Shown here: piece by piece, positions 26,005 to 34,322 of the stretch
Layout of the letters: each line of letters begins with the position of its first letter
How positions within the stretch are numbered: the first letter of the stretch is position 1
Assembly (NCBI GenBank): GCA_900142905.1
Contig: FSRV01000002.1
Coordinates: 434,001 to 498,000, forward strand
DNA: 64,000 nucleotides
Origin: Burkholderia sp. GAS332
Lineage (GTDB): Bacteria > Pseudomonadota > Gammaproteobacteria > Burkholderiales > Burkholderiaceae
Direction: 5' to 3'
The notes under the pieces: generated by a model
Databases searched by the model: none
The model's input: the letters and a program-made list of their open reading frames with translations, nothing else
Told to the model about the DNA's origin: nothing
Made by a program: the position numbers and the translations under genes

Positions 26005-26345
26005 GTTTTCTTTGCCTTTGCGGCGCTTTGTTTGTCTGTATGCCTGTGGCGTTGGGCTTTGCTTGGTCTGTTTGCCTGCGCGGCGGTTTTTGCGCTGTGC
26101 CCTTACGGTGTTGGCCTTTCCTTGTTTTCTTAGTGGTCTATTAGCGTCGCCCCTGTGCGGGGCGGGCACCTACTTTTCTTTGCCGCCGCAAAGAAAAGTA
26201 GGCAAAAGAAAGCGGCTCGAAGCCCCTGCTAAGCGGGTCCCCCGCACAGCCACGGTAGTGGTGCATCTGGAATCTGTGTTCTCGCACACTCCGCGTCAGT
26301 GACAAGGCCGTCATACTTCCGGCGGCGCTACGCGCGCCGAAGCGC
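26005..26345 (-). repeat. dispersed repeat arm, copy B (- orientation)
   Basis: Reverse-complement copy of the family seen at 1283. The degenerate GGCCAACGCC-type tail is at the left (26005-26140), then CCCCTGTGCGGGG. The hairpin at 26169-26202 has a perfect 15-bp stem and CGCC loop, followed by CCTGCTAAGCGGGTC and GTCAGTGACAAGG. It forms the left arm of a composite element whose right arm is copy C. No gene is supported in it. Confidence 0.85.
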
Positions 26346-26559
26346 ATTTCTTGAACCGGTGCTGCGCGCGCCGAACGGTACTTCTTGAAACCGCCCGCTG
26401 CGGTTTTGCTCTCGCATTTTGATCGGCACCACGGCCGCTTGCGGACCTCGTCTTCTGGACGCTTGGGTACCTCGCCGAGGCGAAGCCGATGGCCCCCACC
26501 GCCCTTGAACGAAGCCCCCGGTTTCCCTGGCAGACCCATCCGCGACGCACGCAGTGCGG
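26346..26559. repeat. core of composite repeat 1
   Basis: Non-coding segment between the inverted arms. It contains CGGTACTTCTTGAAACCGCC and CCGAGGCGAAGCCGATGGCC. Close relatives of both occur at the two ends of the second composite element's core (48716-49182), so the two elements share an architecture although their middles differ. Confidence 0.65.
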
Positions 26560-26732
26560 AGTGGGAGCTGATGAGCCCTTTGTCACTGACGCGGAGTGTG
26601 CGAGGGCACGGATTCCAGATGCACCACTACCGTGGCTGTGCGGGGGACCCGCTTAGCAGGGGCTTCGAGCCGCTTTCTTTTGCCTATCTTTTCTTTGCGG
26701 CGGCAAAGAAAAGTAGGTGCTGCCCCGCACAG
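26560..26732 (+). repeat. dispersed repeat arm, copy C, left piece (split by IS)
   Basis: Same sequence as copy A in + orientation: CAGATGCACCACTACCG, GACCCGCTTAGCAGGGG, and a hairpin at 26683-26717 with one bulged T. It is cut after CCCCGCACAG (26723-26732). The rest of the arm resumes after the insertion sequence at 28102, beginning with the same ten bases. Confidence 0.85.
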
Positions 26733-28101
26733 CAATGCTCTCAACTTAAGCCCCATTTCATCAAGCAAGCTTGTACGCGAGATGGTGATGGGGCTTGGCT
26801 TTTCTGGGCGGTCGTGGGTAAGAGCGCGAGGGCTGGATACGACATCGGGCCTGGTGGATGGCCGGCATGACTTTGGGCAGCAGGTTCAGGCAGTGTTCAA
26901 TCCGTAGCAGGCACGCGCCGAGGATCGGCTTGAGGGCACCCAGCGCATAAACACGGTCAGGACGGCTGGCAGGTGCGTCATCGTGAGACGCATCGTCGAG
27001 ATCGCTGAGCAGTGTGCACAGGTTGTCGGCGACGGTTTTTGCGCCGAAGTCCTGCTGCAGCGCCAGGTAGTCCAGCCCCGTGACGGCCTCCAGCCGCAGC
27101 CGGTGCTTGAGCCGTTTGAACGCTTCCTCGATGCGCCAGCGCTGATGGTAGAGCGCCCCGAAGGTGGCAGCCGGATAGCGCTGGCGATCGAGCAGCGAGG
27201 TCATCAGCACGCGAACACGTCCGCCAGGAGTGACATCGCGGATCAGGCGCACCGTGGTGGGCGTGCGCACCAGTTCATAGTCAAGGGCGTCCTGTTCATC
27301 GGGCGCGGCCAGTGTCACGAAGCGCTCAGCCTCGCCACTGCGCGCAAAGGCGGTGACGCACGTCCAGGCGCGTGCATCCACGCGTAGACAGAACGGGATC
27401 TCGCGCTGTGCCAGGGCGGCTACCATCATGTTGCCGAGATAGCCGCGATCGAGCAGCAGCAGATCGGTGTGCGGTTGCAGTACGTCCAGCGCTTCGAACA
27501 GCATCTGCCGCTCGGAGCCGTCGGCCGGATGAAGCGCGGCGTGCAGGGTCAGTTCGGGCCCCGGCAGGAACAGCGCAAATGCGTAGTGGTCGGCGCGCAG
27601 ATCATGGCCTTCGCGCGTGCCTACCCGCAGACGGCTACCGTCGGCTGCGACCAGCCTCAGGCCATTCCAGCGCATCGAATCAATGTAGGGTTGGGCCAGC
27701 TCGATCAGGCGCGCGCGGGCCAGTTCGAACAGCTCGGCCGACAGGCCGCGGCGCGCCTTGCTGAAGGCCTGTGCACTTACCGCCCGGGTGCGCACCGTTT
27801 GCCCGTGCAACGCGCCAAACAGCCCATCGAGCTCGGCCTGCACGCTCGAGCGCATGCCCGACATCATCAACGCTGCCATGCGTGGCAGCGTCAGGATGCG
27901 ATTGCGGGTAAAGGCAGTGGGAGAACGGCGAACACGCTCAGCGAGCGCCGGATCGAACAGGAAATCGGAGAACTCAGCCAGGAGTTGGGAAGACGCTGGT
28001 ATTTGAGTTCATATCGTTTATTTATCAATCAGTTATGCGATGAAGTTTACAGGGCAAACGCCCCGTATACAAGCCCTTTCGGGCTTAAGTTGAGAGCATT
28101 G
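26733..28101 (-). mobile_element. complete IS4-family insertion sequence (1369 bp)
   Basis: Its ends are 21-bp perfect inverted repeats (left begins CAATGCTCTCAACTTAAG, right ends CTTAAGTTGAGAGCATTG). The element is flanked by a perfect 10-bp direct repeat CCCCGCACAG (26723-26732 and 28102-28111), the target duplication. Joining the flanks across one copy restores the dispersed-repeat sequence seen at 1283 and 49183. It holds one transposase gene on the minus strand. Terminal-repeat length, target-site length and the Y-R-E-K transposase motif all fit the IS4 family; I do not assign a named element. Confidence 0.93.
26761..27879 (-). CDS. IS4-family transposase (N-terminus possibly frameshifted)
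   Basis: 372 residues from the first in-frame ATG. DDE residues: Asp in LVAADGSRLRVG, Asp in LLLLDRGYLGN, and Glu in the family signature Y-(2)-R-(3)-E-(6)-K, seen as YHQRWRIEEAFKRLK. The conserved protein continues upstream of this ATG without a start (LAEFSDFLFDPALAERVRRSPTAF and RNRILTLPRM). An ATG about 130 bases upstream (near 28012) begins MNSNTSVFPT but runs into TGA after two more codons; deleting one C of the CAACTCC run would join it to the conserved frame. The gene may thus be frameshifted or use an unusual start. Confidence 0.85.
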   Translation of the reverse strand: MAALMMSGMRSSVQAELDGLFGALHGQTVRTRAVSAQAFSKARRGLSAELFELARARLIELAQPYIDSMRWNGLRLVAADGSRLRVGTREGHDLRADHYAFALFLPGPELTLHAALHPADGSERQMLFEALDVLQPHTDLLLLDRGYLGNMMVAALAQREIPFCLRVDARAWTCVTAFARSGEAERFVTLAAPDEQDALDYELVRTPTTVRLIRDVTPGGRVRVLMTSLLDRQRYPAATFGALYHQRWRIEEAFKRLKHRLRLEAVTGLDYLALQQDFGAKTVADNLCTLLSDLDDASHDDAPASRPDRVYALGALKPILGACLLRIEHCLNLLPKVMPAIHQARCRIQPSRSYPRPPRKAKPHHHLAYKLA

Positions 28102-28275
28102 CCCCGCACAGGGGCAACGCTAATAAACCAATAAGAAATCAAGGAAAGGCCAACGCCATAAAAGCACAACCAAAAAGCGCCACGCAGGCAAACATCCCAA
28201 GCAAAGCCCAACGCCGCAGGCAAACAGACGAAACAAGCGCCGCGAAGGCATACAGCTCAAGGAAAGTCGCCAAAA
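28102..28275 (+). repeat. dispersed repeat arm, copy C, right piece
   Basis: Continuation of the arm interrupted by the IS, starting with the second target-duplication copy. It has GGGGCAACGCTAATAAACC and the degenerate tail of AAGGAAAGGCCAACGCC-type units. Beyond it, to 28380, the sequence is unremarkable. Confidence 0.8.
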
Positions 28276-28385
28276 GCCAGGCACCCCCACGGCAAAGCCC
28301 CCTGCCGGGCAGGCAAAAACCTATGATTAGGTGGAAATCCCAACCTTGACAACCCGCCCGAAGGGCAACCATAATTGCCCCAACG

Positions 28386-28418
28386 TTCGCTAATCGAATC
28401 AGTGTTCACATATCGAAC
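28386..28418 (+). promoter_or_regulatory. two small dyads upstream of pcaI
   Basis: TTCG-CTAAT-CGAA (28386-28398) and GTTC-ACATATC-GAAC (28404-28418), about 150-180 bases before pcaI. Tandem dyads of this size are plausible operator half-sites for the pathway regulator. The similarity of the two (TTCG/CGAA and TTC/GAA) suggests the same protein binds both. Confidence 0.35.
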
Positions 28419-28567
28419 AAATCGACAACGAACAAACCCAAGGCGCCAGCCCGCATCTCCACCCGGCGAGCCGCCGCCAGCCCAGGCCCGGAGACCGTTC
28501 CGCACAAGCCCCTGCCTGCCAAGGCAAAAAGCCCAGCGGCGCGCAGCGCCCCAAAAGGAAATTCGAC

Positions 28568-29272
28568 ATGATCAACAAGATTTTCGAGTCACTCCAGTCG
28601 GCAGTCGCCGATGTCCACGACGGCGCGACCGTCATGATCGGCGGCTTCGGCACGGCCGGCATGCCGTCCGAGCTGATCGACGCGCTCATCGAACAAGGCG
28701 CGCGCGAACTCACCATCGTCAACAACAACGCCGGTAACGGCGACATCGGCCTCGCAGCACTGCTCAAAGCCAAACGCGTGCGCAAGATCATCTGCTCGTT
28801 CCCCCGCCAAACCGATTCGTATGTGTTCGACGCGCTCTATCGCGCCGGCGAAATCGAACTCGAACTGGTGCCGCAAGGCAATCTCGCGGAACGCATTCGC
28901 GCAGCAGGCGCAGGCATCGGCGGGTTCTTCACGCCCACCGCTTACGGCACCAAGCTCGCCGAAGGCAAAGAAACGCGTCTCATCGACGGCAAGCACTACG
29001 TGCTGGAGTCGCCGCTGCATGCGGACTTCGCGCTGATCAAGGCGTTCAAGGGCGACCGTTGGGGCAATCTGGTCTATCGCAAGACCGCGCGCAACTTCGG
29101 GCCGATCATGGCAAGCGCGGCAAAAACGGCCATCGTGCAGGTGTCGAAAGTGGTGCCGCTCGGTGAGCTCGATCCGGAAAATATCGTCACGCCAGGCATC
29201 TTCGTGCAACGCGTCATCGAAGTGCCGCAAGCTGTGCATCAAGCCGAGCTTGCATCCGCGACCGCCGCCTGA
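28568..29272 (+). CDS. pcaI: 3-oxoadipate CoA-transferase, alpha subunit
   Basis: 234 residues, family I CoA-transferase alpha subunit. GATVMIGGFGTAGMPSELIDALIEQGARELTIVNNNAG is the N-terminal CoA-binding signature, and PRQTDSYVFDALYRAGEIELELVPQGNLAERIRAAGAGIGGFFTPTAYGT follows. With PcaJ it moves CoA from succinyl-CoA to 3-oxoadipate, the penultimate step of the beta-ketoadipate pathway. AAAGGAAATTCGAC precedes the ATG. It is first in the order pcaI-pcaJ-(gap)-pcaB-pcaD-pcaC. Confidence 0.93.
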   Translation: MINKIFESLQSAVADVHDGATVMIGGFGTAGMPSELIDALIEQGARELTIVNNNAGNGDIGLAALLKAKRVRKIICSFPRQTDSYVFDALYRAGEIELELVPQGNLAERIRAAGAGIGGFFTPTAYGTKLAEGKETRLIDGKHYVLESPLHADFALIKAFKGDRWGNLVYRKTARNFGPIMASAAKTAIVQVSKVVPLGELDPENIVTPGIFVQRVIEVPQAVHQAELASATAA

Positions 29273-29282
29273 GGAGACCACC

Positions 29283-29942
29283 ATGAAAAAACTGACCCGC
29301 GATGAAATGGCCAAGCGCGTTGCCCAGGATATCCCTGAAGGCGCTTATGTGAACCTCGGTATCGGCGTGCCCACGCTGGTGGCCAACCACCTCGCTGCCG
29401 ACAAGGAAATCTTCCTGCACAGCGAAAACGGCCTGCTCGGCATGGGCCCGGCACCCGCAAAGGGCGACGAAGACGACGAACTGATCAACGCCGGCAAGCA
29501 ACATGTCACGTTGCTCACGGGCGGCGCCTACTTCCATCACGCGGACTCGTTCGCGATGATGCGCGGCGGCCATCTGGATTTCTGCGTGCTCGGCGCGTTC
29601 CAGGTGTCGGCGAAGGGCGATCTGGCGAACTGGCACACCGGTGCGCCCGACGCAATCCCGGCAGTCGGCGGCGCGATGGATCTGGCGATCGGTGCGAAGC
29701 AGGTCTACGTGATGATGGAACACCTGACCAAGCAGGGCGAAAGCAAGATTGCAGCGGAATGCACGTACCCGGTCACGGGCGTGGGCTGTGTCGACCGCAT
29801 CTATACGGACCTGGCGATGATCGACGTCACCGACAAGGGCCTCGTCGTACGCGAGATCTTCTCGGACATCGACTTCGATGCGCTGCACAAACTGACCGGC
29901 GTGCCGCTGATCGACGGCACGCAAGCGGCTCGCGCGGCATAA
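29283..29942 (+). CDS. pcaJ: 3-oxoadipate CoA-transferase, beta subunit
   Basis: 219 residues. The catalytic glutamate lies in the family motif SENGLLGMG (residue ~50). GAYVNLGIGVPTLVANHL precedes it, and GGAMDLAIGAKQVYVMMEHLTKQGESKI is the conserved C-terminal half. It is 10 bases behind pcaI with GAGGAG before the ATG, so the two subunits are translated together. The longer in-frame start within pcaI is rejected for lack of a ribosome-binding site. Confidence 0.93.
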   Translation: MKKLTRDEMAKRVAQDIPEGAYVNLGIGVPTLVANHLAADKEIFLHSENGLLGMGPAPAKGDEDDELINAGKQHVTLLTGGAYFHHADSFAMMRGGHLDFCVLGAFQVSAKGDLANWHTGAPDAIPAVGGAMDLAIGAKQVYVMMEHLTKQGESKIAAECTYPVTGVGCVDRIYTDLAMIDVTDKGLVVREIFSDIDFDALHKLTGVPLIDGTQAARAA

Positions 29943-30496
29943 AAGTAGAGCCGGACGCGACGGGCGCCTGGGCGCTGGCTTTGCAGAGAAGCCGAAACGC
30001 TGGCGAGGCAAGCGGAATGCGCGTGCCGCGCCAGCGTGCCGGCGCCATTGGCCGGAACGCGCATGACGCACGCTTCCTGCGCGTTAGCCGACGTCACGGC
30101 GTATACCGAATGGACAGCACATGCGGCGTATCCGGCACATACAACACGTCCGGGCCGCCGTCGCGGCGATGTCCGGTATACGACACGGCCGGCACGCTGT
30201 TGCGGCGATGTTCGGTGCACGATACGGCCGACATGCTGTTGTGGCGATGTTCGGTGCACGACGCCTCCGACGCGCTGTCACGGCAATGTTTGGTGCACGT
30301 CGCGTCCGACCCGATGTCGCGGCGATGTTCGGCGCACGACGCATCCCGCCCGCCGTCGCGGCGGCATGCAAAGCAGAATGCGCCGCAACGCCGTGTGCGG
30401 TACGCTCTCGATAGATAGCGCCAGGGAGCGCGCCTCGCAGCGCGTCCAGATCGCCCCGGCAAAACCTTCACTTTCGATTTCTTCATCGACGCCACC
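29943..30496. other. 554-base gap inside the pca gene group
   Basis: Unusually long for the middle of an operon. Its central part is the 39-bp tandem repeat listed separately. Open frames on both strands translate the repeat as 13-residue units and are not believed to be genes. The remaining sequence shows no clear promoter, although one would be expected if pcaBDC is transcribed separately. Confidence 0.55.
30124..30370 (+). repeat. 39-bp imperfect tandem repeat between pcaJ and pcaB
   Basis: Five full units start at 30163, 30202, 30241, 30280 and 30319, each exactly 39 bases. The consensus begins GCGGCGATGTTCGGTGCACG and ends CGACGCGCTGTC or similar. A degenerate unit lies before (from 30124) and a truncated one after (30358-30370). 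Divergence between units is mostly substitutions and the length is kept exactly, so the array reads open in several frames. There are no unique spacers, so it is not a CRISPR. Confidence 0.85.
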
Positions 30497-31876
30497 ATGC
30501 TCGACTCCAGCGCCCGTCTGACCGGCTTCCTTTGCGGCACACAGCCGATGAACGACATCTGGGCGCCGCGTGCCACGCTGCAACGGATGCTCGATGTCGA
30601 AGCGGCGCTTGCGCGCGCTTCGGCGGCACATAAGGTGATTCCGCACACCGCTGTAGCCGCGATCGAGGCAGCTTGCCAGGCCGATCAACTCGACGCCGAC
30701 GCACTGGCGCGCGACGCGGCACTCGGCGGCAATCTCGCGATTCCCCTCGTCAAACAACTCACCGCGCGCGTCAAAGCAGCGGACGCCGAAGCGTCGAAGT
30801 ACGTCCATTGGGGCGCGACGAGCCAGGACATCATCGATACGGCGACGGTGCTGCAATTGCGCGACACCTTCGATCTGCTCGACAGCGGCCTGCAAACGAC
30901 GTGCGATGCGTTAGCGAAACTCGCGGCCACCCATCGCGCGACGCCGATGATCGGCCGCACCTGGTTGCAGCAGGCGCTGCCCATCACACTCGGCCTGAAG
31001 TTCGCGCAATGGCTCGACGCGTTGCTGCGTCATCGCGAGCGGCTCGATGCATTGCGCGCGCGCGTGCTGGTGCTCCAATTCGGCGGCGCGGCCGGTACGC
31101 TGGCGAGCCTGCGCGACGCGGCGCCGTATGTCACGCAAGCGCTGGCTCAAGAACTCGATCTCACCGTGCCGACCTTGCCGTGGCACACGCAGCGCGATCG
31201 CATCGCCGAAACGGCGGCGCTGTTCGGCATGCTGATCGGCACGCTCGGCAAAATCGCGCGCGATATTTCATTGCAGATGCAAACCGAAATCGACGAACTG
31301 GCCGAGCCCGCCGGGGCAGGCAAGGGCGGTTCGTCGACGATGCCGCACAAGCGCAACCCGGTCGGCTGCGCGGCGGTGCTAACGGCCGCGACGCGCGCGC
31401 CGGGCTTGGTCGCCACGGTGTTCGCCGGCATGGTGCAGGAACACGAGCGCGCACTCGGCGGCTGGCAAGCCGAGTGGGACGCGCTGCCGGATCTCGCGCG
31501 CCTCGCAGGTGGGGCGCTCGCGAACATCGAGCAGATCGCCGCGGGTCTCAATGTAAATGTGCCGCGTCTCGCTGCCAATCTCAACGTCACGCACGGATTG
31601 ATTCTCGGCGAAGCGGTGATGCTCGCGCTTGGCGACAGCATCGGTCGGCTTGACGCGCATCATCTGGTTGAACGCGCATCGAAAGCGGCAATCGCCGAGC
31701 GCAAGACGCTCTTCGACGTGCTCTCGGCGGACCCGGCCGTGACCGAACATCTTTCGCTCGAGCGCCTGACGCAACTGCTCGATCCCGCTCAATACGTCGG
31801 CCAGGCGCACGCTTATGTGGACGCCGCGCTGGCCCTTCATCACACGCGCGCCAAGCGCGCCACTTTCAAGGAGTAA
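30497..31876 (+). CDS. pcaB: 3-carboxy-cis,cis-muconate cycloisomerase
   Basis: 459 residues of the fumarase/aspartase superfamily. The signature GSSTMPHKRNPVGC lies near residue 275, the helix region SKYVHWGATSQDIIDTA near residue 95, and GRTWLQQALPITLGLKFAQW near residue 155. It lactonises 3-carboxymuconate, the product of protocatechuate 3,4-dioxygenase, which is not in the window. The N-terminal MLDSSARLTGFLCGTQPMNDIWAP matches PcaB proteins. It is followed by pcaD after 5 bases. Confidence 0.93.
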   Translation: MLDSSARLTGFLCGTQPMNDIWAPRATLQRMLDVEAALARASAAHKVIPHTAVAAIEAACQADQLDADALARDAALGGNLAIPLVKQLTARVKAADAEASKYVHWGATSQDIIDTATVLQLRDTFDLLDSGLQTTCDALAKLAATHRATPMIGRTWLQQALPITLGLKFAQWLDALLRHRERLDALRARVLVLQFGGAAGTLASLRDAAPYVTQALAQELDLTVPTLPWHTQRDRIAETAALFGMLIGTLGKIARDISLQMQTEIDELAEPAGAGKGGSSTMPHKRNPVGCAAVLTAATRAPGLVATVFAGMVQEHERALGGWQAEWDALPDLARLAGGALANIEQIAAGLNVNVPRLAANLNVTHGLILGEAVMLALGDSIGRLDAHHLVERASKAAIAERKTLFDVLSADPAVTEHLSLERLTQLLDPAQYVGQAHAYVDAALALHHTRAKRATFKE

Positions 31877-31881
31877 CCGGC

Positions 31882-32673
31882 ATGCCCTACGCCGCAGTCA
31901 ACGGTACCGAACTTCATTATCGAATCGACGGTGACCGTCACGGCAACGCGCCGTGGATCGTGTTGTCGAATTCACTCGGCAGCGATCTGTCGATGTGGAC
32001 CCCGCAGGTCGCGGCGCTGTCCAAACACTTCCGCGTGCTGCGCTACGACACGCGCGGTCATGGTCACTCGGAAGCGCCCAAAGGCCCGTACACGATCGAG
32101 CAACTGACCGGCGACGTGCTCGGCCTGATGGATACGCTGAAGATCGCGCGTGCGAATTTCTGTGGGGTGTCGATGGGCGGCCTCACCGGCGTCGCGCTGG
32201 CCGCGCGTCACGCGAATCGGCTCGAGCGCGTCGTGCTGAGCAATACGGCGGCACGCATCGGTTCGCCGGAAGTGTGGGTGCCGCGCGCCGCGAGGGCTCG
32301 CACGGAAGGCATGCTCGCGCTGGCCGACGCGGTCCTGCCGCGCTGGTTCACCGCCGACTACATCGAACGGGAGCCGGTCGTGTTGGCCATGATCCGCGAC
32401 GTGTTCGTGCATACCGACAAGGAAGGCTATGCATCGAATTGCGACGCCATCGACGCCGCCGATCTGCGCCCTGAAGCCCCCGGCATCAAGGTGCCCGCGC
32501 TGGTGATCAGCGGCACGCACGATCTGGCCGCCACGCCGGCACAAGGCCGCGAACTGGCGCAAGCGATTCCGGGCGCGCGTTACGTCGAACTGGATGCCTC
32601 GCATATTTCCAACATCGAGAAAGCCGAGACTTTCACGAAGACCGTGCTCGACTTCCTGACGGAGCAGAAATGA
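31882..32673 (+). CDS. pcaD: 3-oxoadipate enol-lactonase
   Basis: 263 residues, alpha/beta hydrolase. The nucleophile is Ser97 in FCGVSMGGLTG; the oxyanion region is VLSNSLGSDLSMWTPQ; Asp is probably in VISGTHDLAATPAQ, and the catalytic His is in LDASHISNIEKAE. It hydrolyses 3-oxoadipate enol-lactone to 3-oxoadipate, the substrate of PcaIJ. It overlaps pcaC by 4 bases (ATGA), and AAGGAG lies just before its own ATG. Confidence 0.93.
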   Translation: MPYAAVNGTELHYRIDGDRHGNAPWIVLSNSLGSDLSMWTPQVAALSKHFRVLRYDTRGHGHSEAPKGPYTIEQLTGDVLGLMDTLKIARANFCGVSMGGLTGVALAARHANRLERVVLSNTAARIGSPEVWVPRAARARTEGMLALADAVLPRWFTADYIEREPVVLAMIRDVFVHTDKEGYASNCDAIDAADLRPEAPGIKVPALVISGTHDLAATPAQGRELAQAIPGARYVELDASHISNIEKAETFTKTVLDFLTEQK

Positions 32674-33065
32674 ACGACGAAGACCGCTACGAAGCCGGAC
32701 TCGATGTGCGCCGCGCGGTGCTGGGCAGTGCGCACGTCGACCGGTCGCTCGCGAATCGCACGGAGTTGACCGAAGAGTTCCAGAATCTGATTACCCGCTA
32801 TGCGTGGGGTGAAATCTGGACGCGCGAAGGTTTGCCGCGTCACACGCGCAGCTTGCTGACCATCGCGATGATGGTTGCGCTCAATCGCAGCGAAGAACTC
32901 GCCTTGCATTTGCGCGCCGCGAAGAACAACGGCGTGACGCGCGAGCAGATCAAGGAAGTGTTGCTGCAAACCGCGATCTATTGCGGTGTGCCGGCGGCCA
33001 ATTCGGCGTTCCACCTGGCCGATAAGCTGTTCCGCGAAGACGACGCCGCAGCGGCGAAGGCTTAA
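32670..33065 (+). CDS. pcaC: 4-carboxymuconolactone decarboxylase
   Basis: 131 residues, the standard single-domain size (no PcaD fusion). RYEAGLDVRRAVLGSAHVDRSLANRTELTEEFQNLITRYAWGEIW is the N-terminal family block, and SLLTIAMMVALNRSEELALHLRAAKNNGVT is the conserved AhpD-like helical core. It converts 4-carboxymuconolactone to 3-oxoadipate enol-lactone, acting before PcaD. It is the last gene of the pca group. Confidence 0.94.
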   Translation: MNDEDRYEAGLDVRRAVLGSAHVDRSLANRTELTEEFQNLITRYAWGEIWTREGLPRHTRSLLTIAMMVALNRSEELALHLRAAKNNGVTREQIKEVLLQTAIYCGVPAANSAFHLADKLFREDDAAAAKA

Positions 33066-33236
33066 CGACGCTGCAACCGTGGCGCGGCGTGCGGCCGCGC
33101 CGGCACTCACCGCGTGTCGCGAGGTCGCCGCGTTCCGCCGTCGCGACTGTCGTCGCGCCGGCGTATTTCCCCGCCGGATTGAAGCGACATTAAAGCGCGA
33201 TGCGCAGCCTGGAGCGTGCGTCAGACAAAACGCGCT

Positions 33237-33938
33237 TCAGGCAATCTTGCTCTCATTGCTCACTGCCGCTTCAGCCGGCAGTTGCAAGCGCACCGCGCGC
33301 AACACCGTATCCTTGATGACCTCGCGCCAATGCGCGAGTGCGGCCTTGTCCATCAGCGTTTCACCCAGAAACGCACCCAGCGTGTACTGATTGGCGTTAT
33401 AGAAATAACCGAGCGACGCGATCATCAGGTACACATCACGCGCATTGACGTCGGTGCGAAAGACGTTTTGCGCCTTGCCCGCGTCAAGTAACTGCTGCAC
33501 GACCGAAATCGCATAGCCCGAAATCTCCTTCAGCTTTGACGACTTCTTCGCGTGCTTGCCCTGGTGCAGATTCTCGCTCGACAGCAGCGTGACGAACTCG
33601 GGATGATCGAGGTAGTACTGCCAAACGAATTCGACCATCTGCTCGAGGCCATGCACGGGATCGTCCAGATCGAGATCAAGCTTGCTTTCAGCTTCGTTGA
33701 ACTGCGTGTAGATCGTCTCCAGGACTTCGACAAACAATTGTTCCTTGCTGCCGAAGTAGTAATAGATCATCCGGTCGTGCGAACGCGCGGCCTTCGAAAT
33801 ACTTTCGACTCGTCCGCTTGCATAGCCTTGCTTGGCAAAGACCTTGATTGCCGCTTTGAGAATCTTGGCGCGCGTGTCTTGCGCCTGCTTCGCTCGTATG
33901 CCGATAGCGCCCGGCTTGCGGGCGGCAGTGGGACTCAT
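33237..33938 (-). CDS. TetR-family transcriptional regulator, divergent from the reductive N-heterocycle cluster
   Basis: 233 residues. The N-terminal HTH (TRAKILKAAIKVFAKQGYASGRVESISKAARSHDRMIYYYFGSKEQLFVEVLE) is typical. The C-terminal ligand domain (HGLEQMVEFVWQYYLDHPEFVTLLSSENLHQGKHAKK) resembles TetR proteins of the RutR/AcrR-like kind that sense catabolites. The chosen ATG removes 21 non-conserved residues. It is divergent from the 6-hydroxynicotinate-reductase-like gene, with a dyad between them, so it probably represses that cluster and possibly itself; the likely ligand is a pathway intermediate. Less likely, it serves the convergent pca group. Confidence 0.87.
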   Translation of the reverse strand: MSPTAARKPGAIGIRAKQAQDTRAKILKAAIKVFAKQGYASGRVESISKAARSHDRMIYYYFGSKEQLFVEVLETIYTQFNEAESKLDLDLDDPVHGLEQMVEFVWQYYLDHPEFVTLLSSENLHQGKHAKKSSKLKEISGYAISVVQQLLDAGKAQNVFRTDVNARDVYLMIASLGYFYNANQYTLGAFLGETLMDKAALAHWREVIKDTVLRAVRLQLPAEAAVSNESKIA

Positions 33939-34187
33939 GGCAGTCTCGGGTCTCCTGGTTGGCGTCAGGTTAAACGGCATGCGCCCTAGCCGCCAAGGCA
34001 CACTTGGGTACGGCGCGCCTTCATCATACAGCCCATATTACGCGCGACGAAATGCCCTGCAAGATCACATGCTTCGGCGTAGATTGAAGCGTGATTCATG
34101 CGGTGATGCCGCGCCGCAGCATTCAGGCGTCTGCCGGGAAACTCGTTGCGCAGTCTATTTTGATCGAGTAGATTTCAAGCAAGTTTG

Positions 34188-34205
34188 GTGTAGCGGATAC
34201 TACAC
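34188..34205. promoter_or_regulatory. candidate TetR operator
   Basis: GTGTAG-CGGATA-CTACAC: perfect 6-bp arms with a 6-bp spacer, in the divergent region between the TetR gene and the reductase gene. It is about 120 bases before the chosen reductase start and the only strong dyad I see in the 384-base interval. Confidence 0.5.
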
Positions 34206-34322
34206 GAACGGTGAGTGACCGCAACATGGAAGAAACGCGGATCACGCGAAAGCCCCTTTAAGCAAGGGCTATTCGTCAGCCGGGCGGGACCGATTGTAAT
34301 GTCGTCGTATGGGAACCCCACC

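Noticed and set aside
26385..26870. Plus-strand frame across the first composite core and IS end
   Set aside because: It crosses repeat, hairpin and IS boundary; composition changes at the junctions, so it is not a gene.
28568..29942. CoA-transferase genes as part of the nicotinate pathway (glutaryl-CoA formation)
   Set aside because: They lie with pcaBDC and resemble 3-oxoadipate CoA-transferase; a side role in glutarate activation cannot be excluded but is not supported by position.
30124..30370. CRISPR array
   Set aside because: Units are contiguous and similar along their whole length, with no unique spacers and no cas genes in the window.
30036..30521. Frame with 13-residue repeats across the 39-bp array
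   Set aside because: Product is Arg/Cys/Thr repeat with no start signal, and the opposite strand is equally open; the pattern reflects the DNA repeat.
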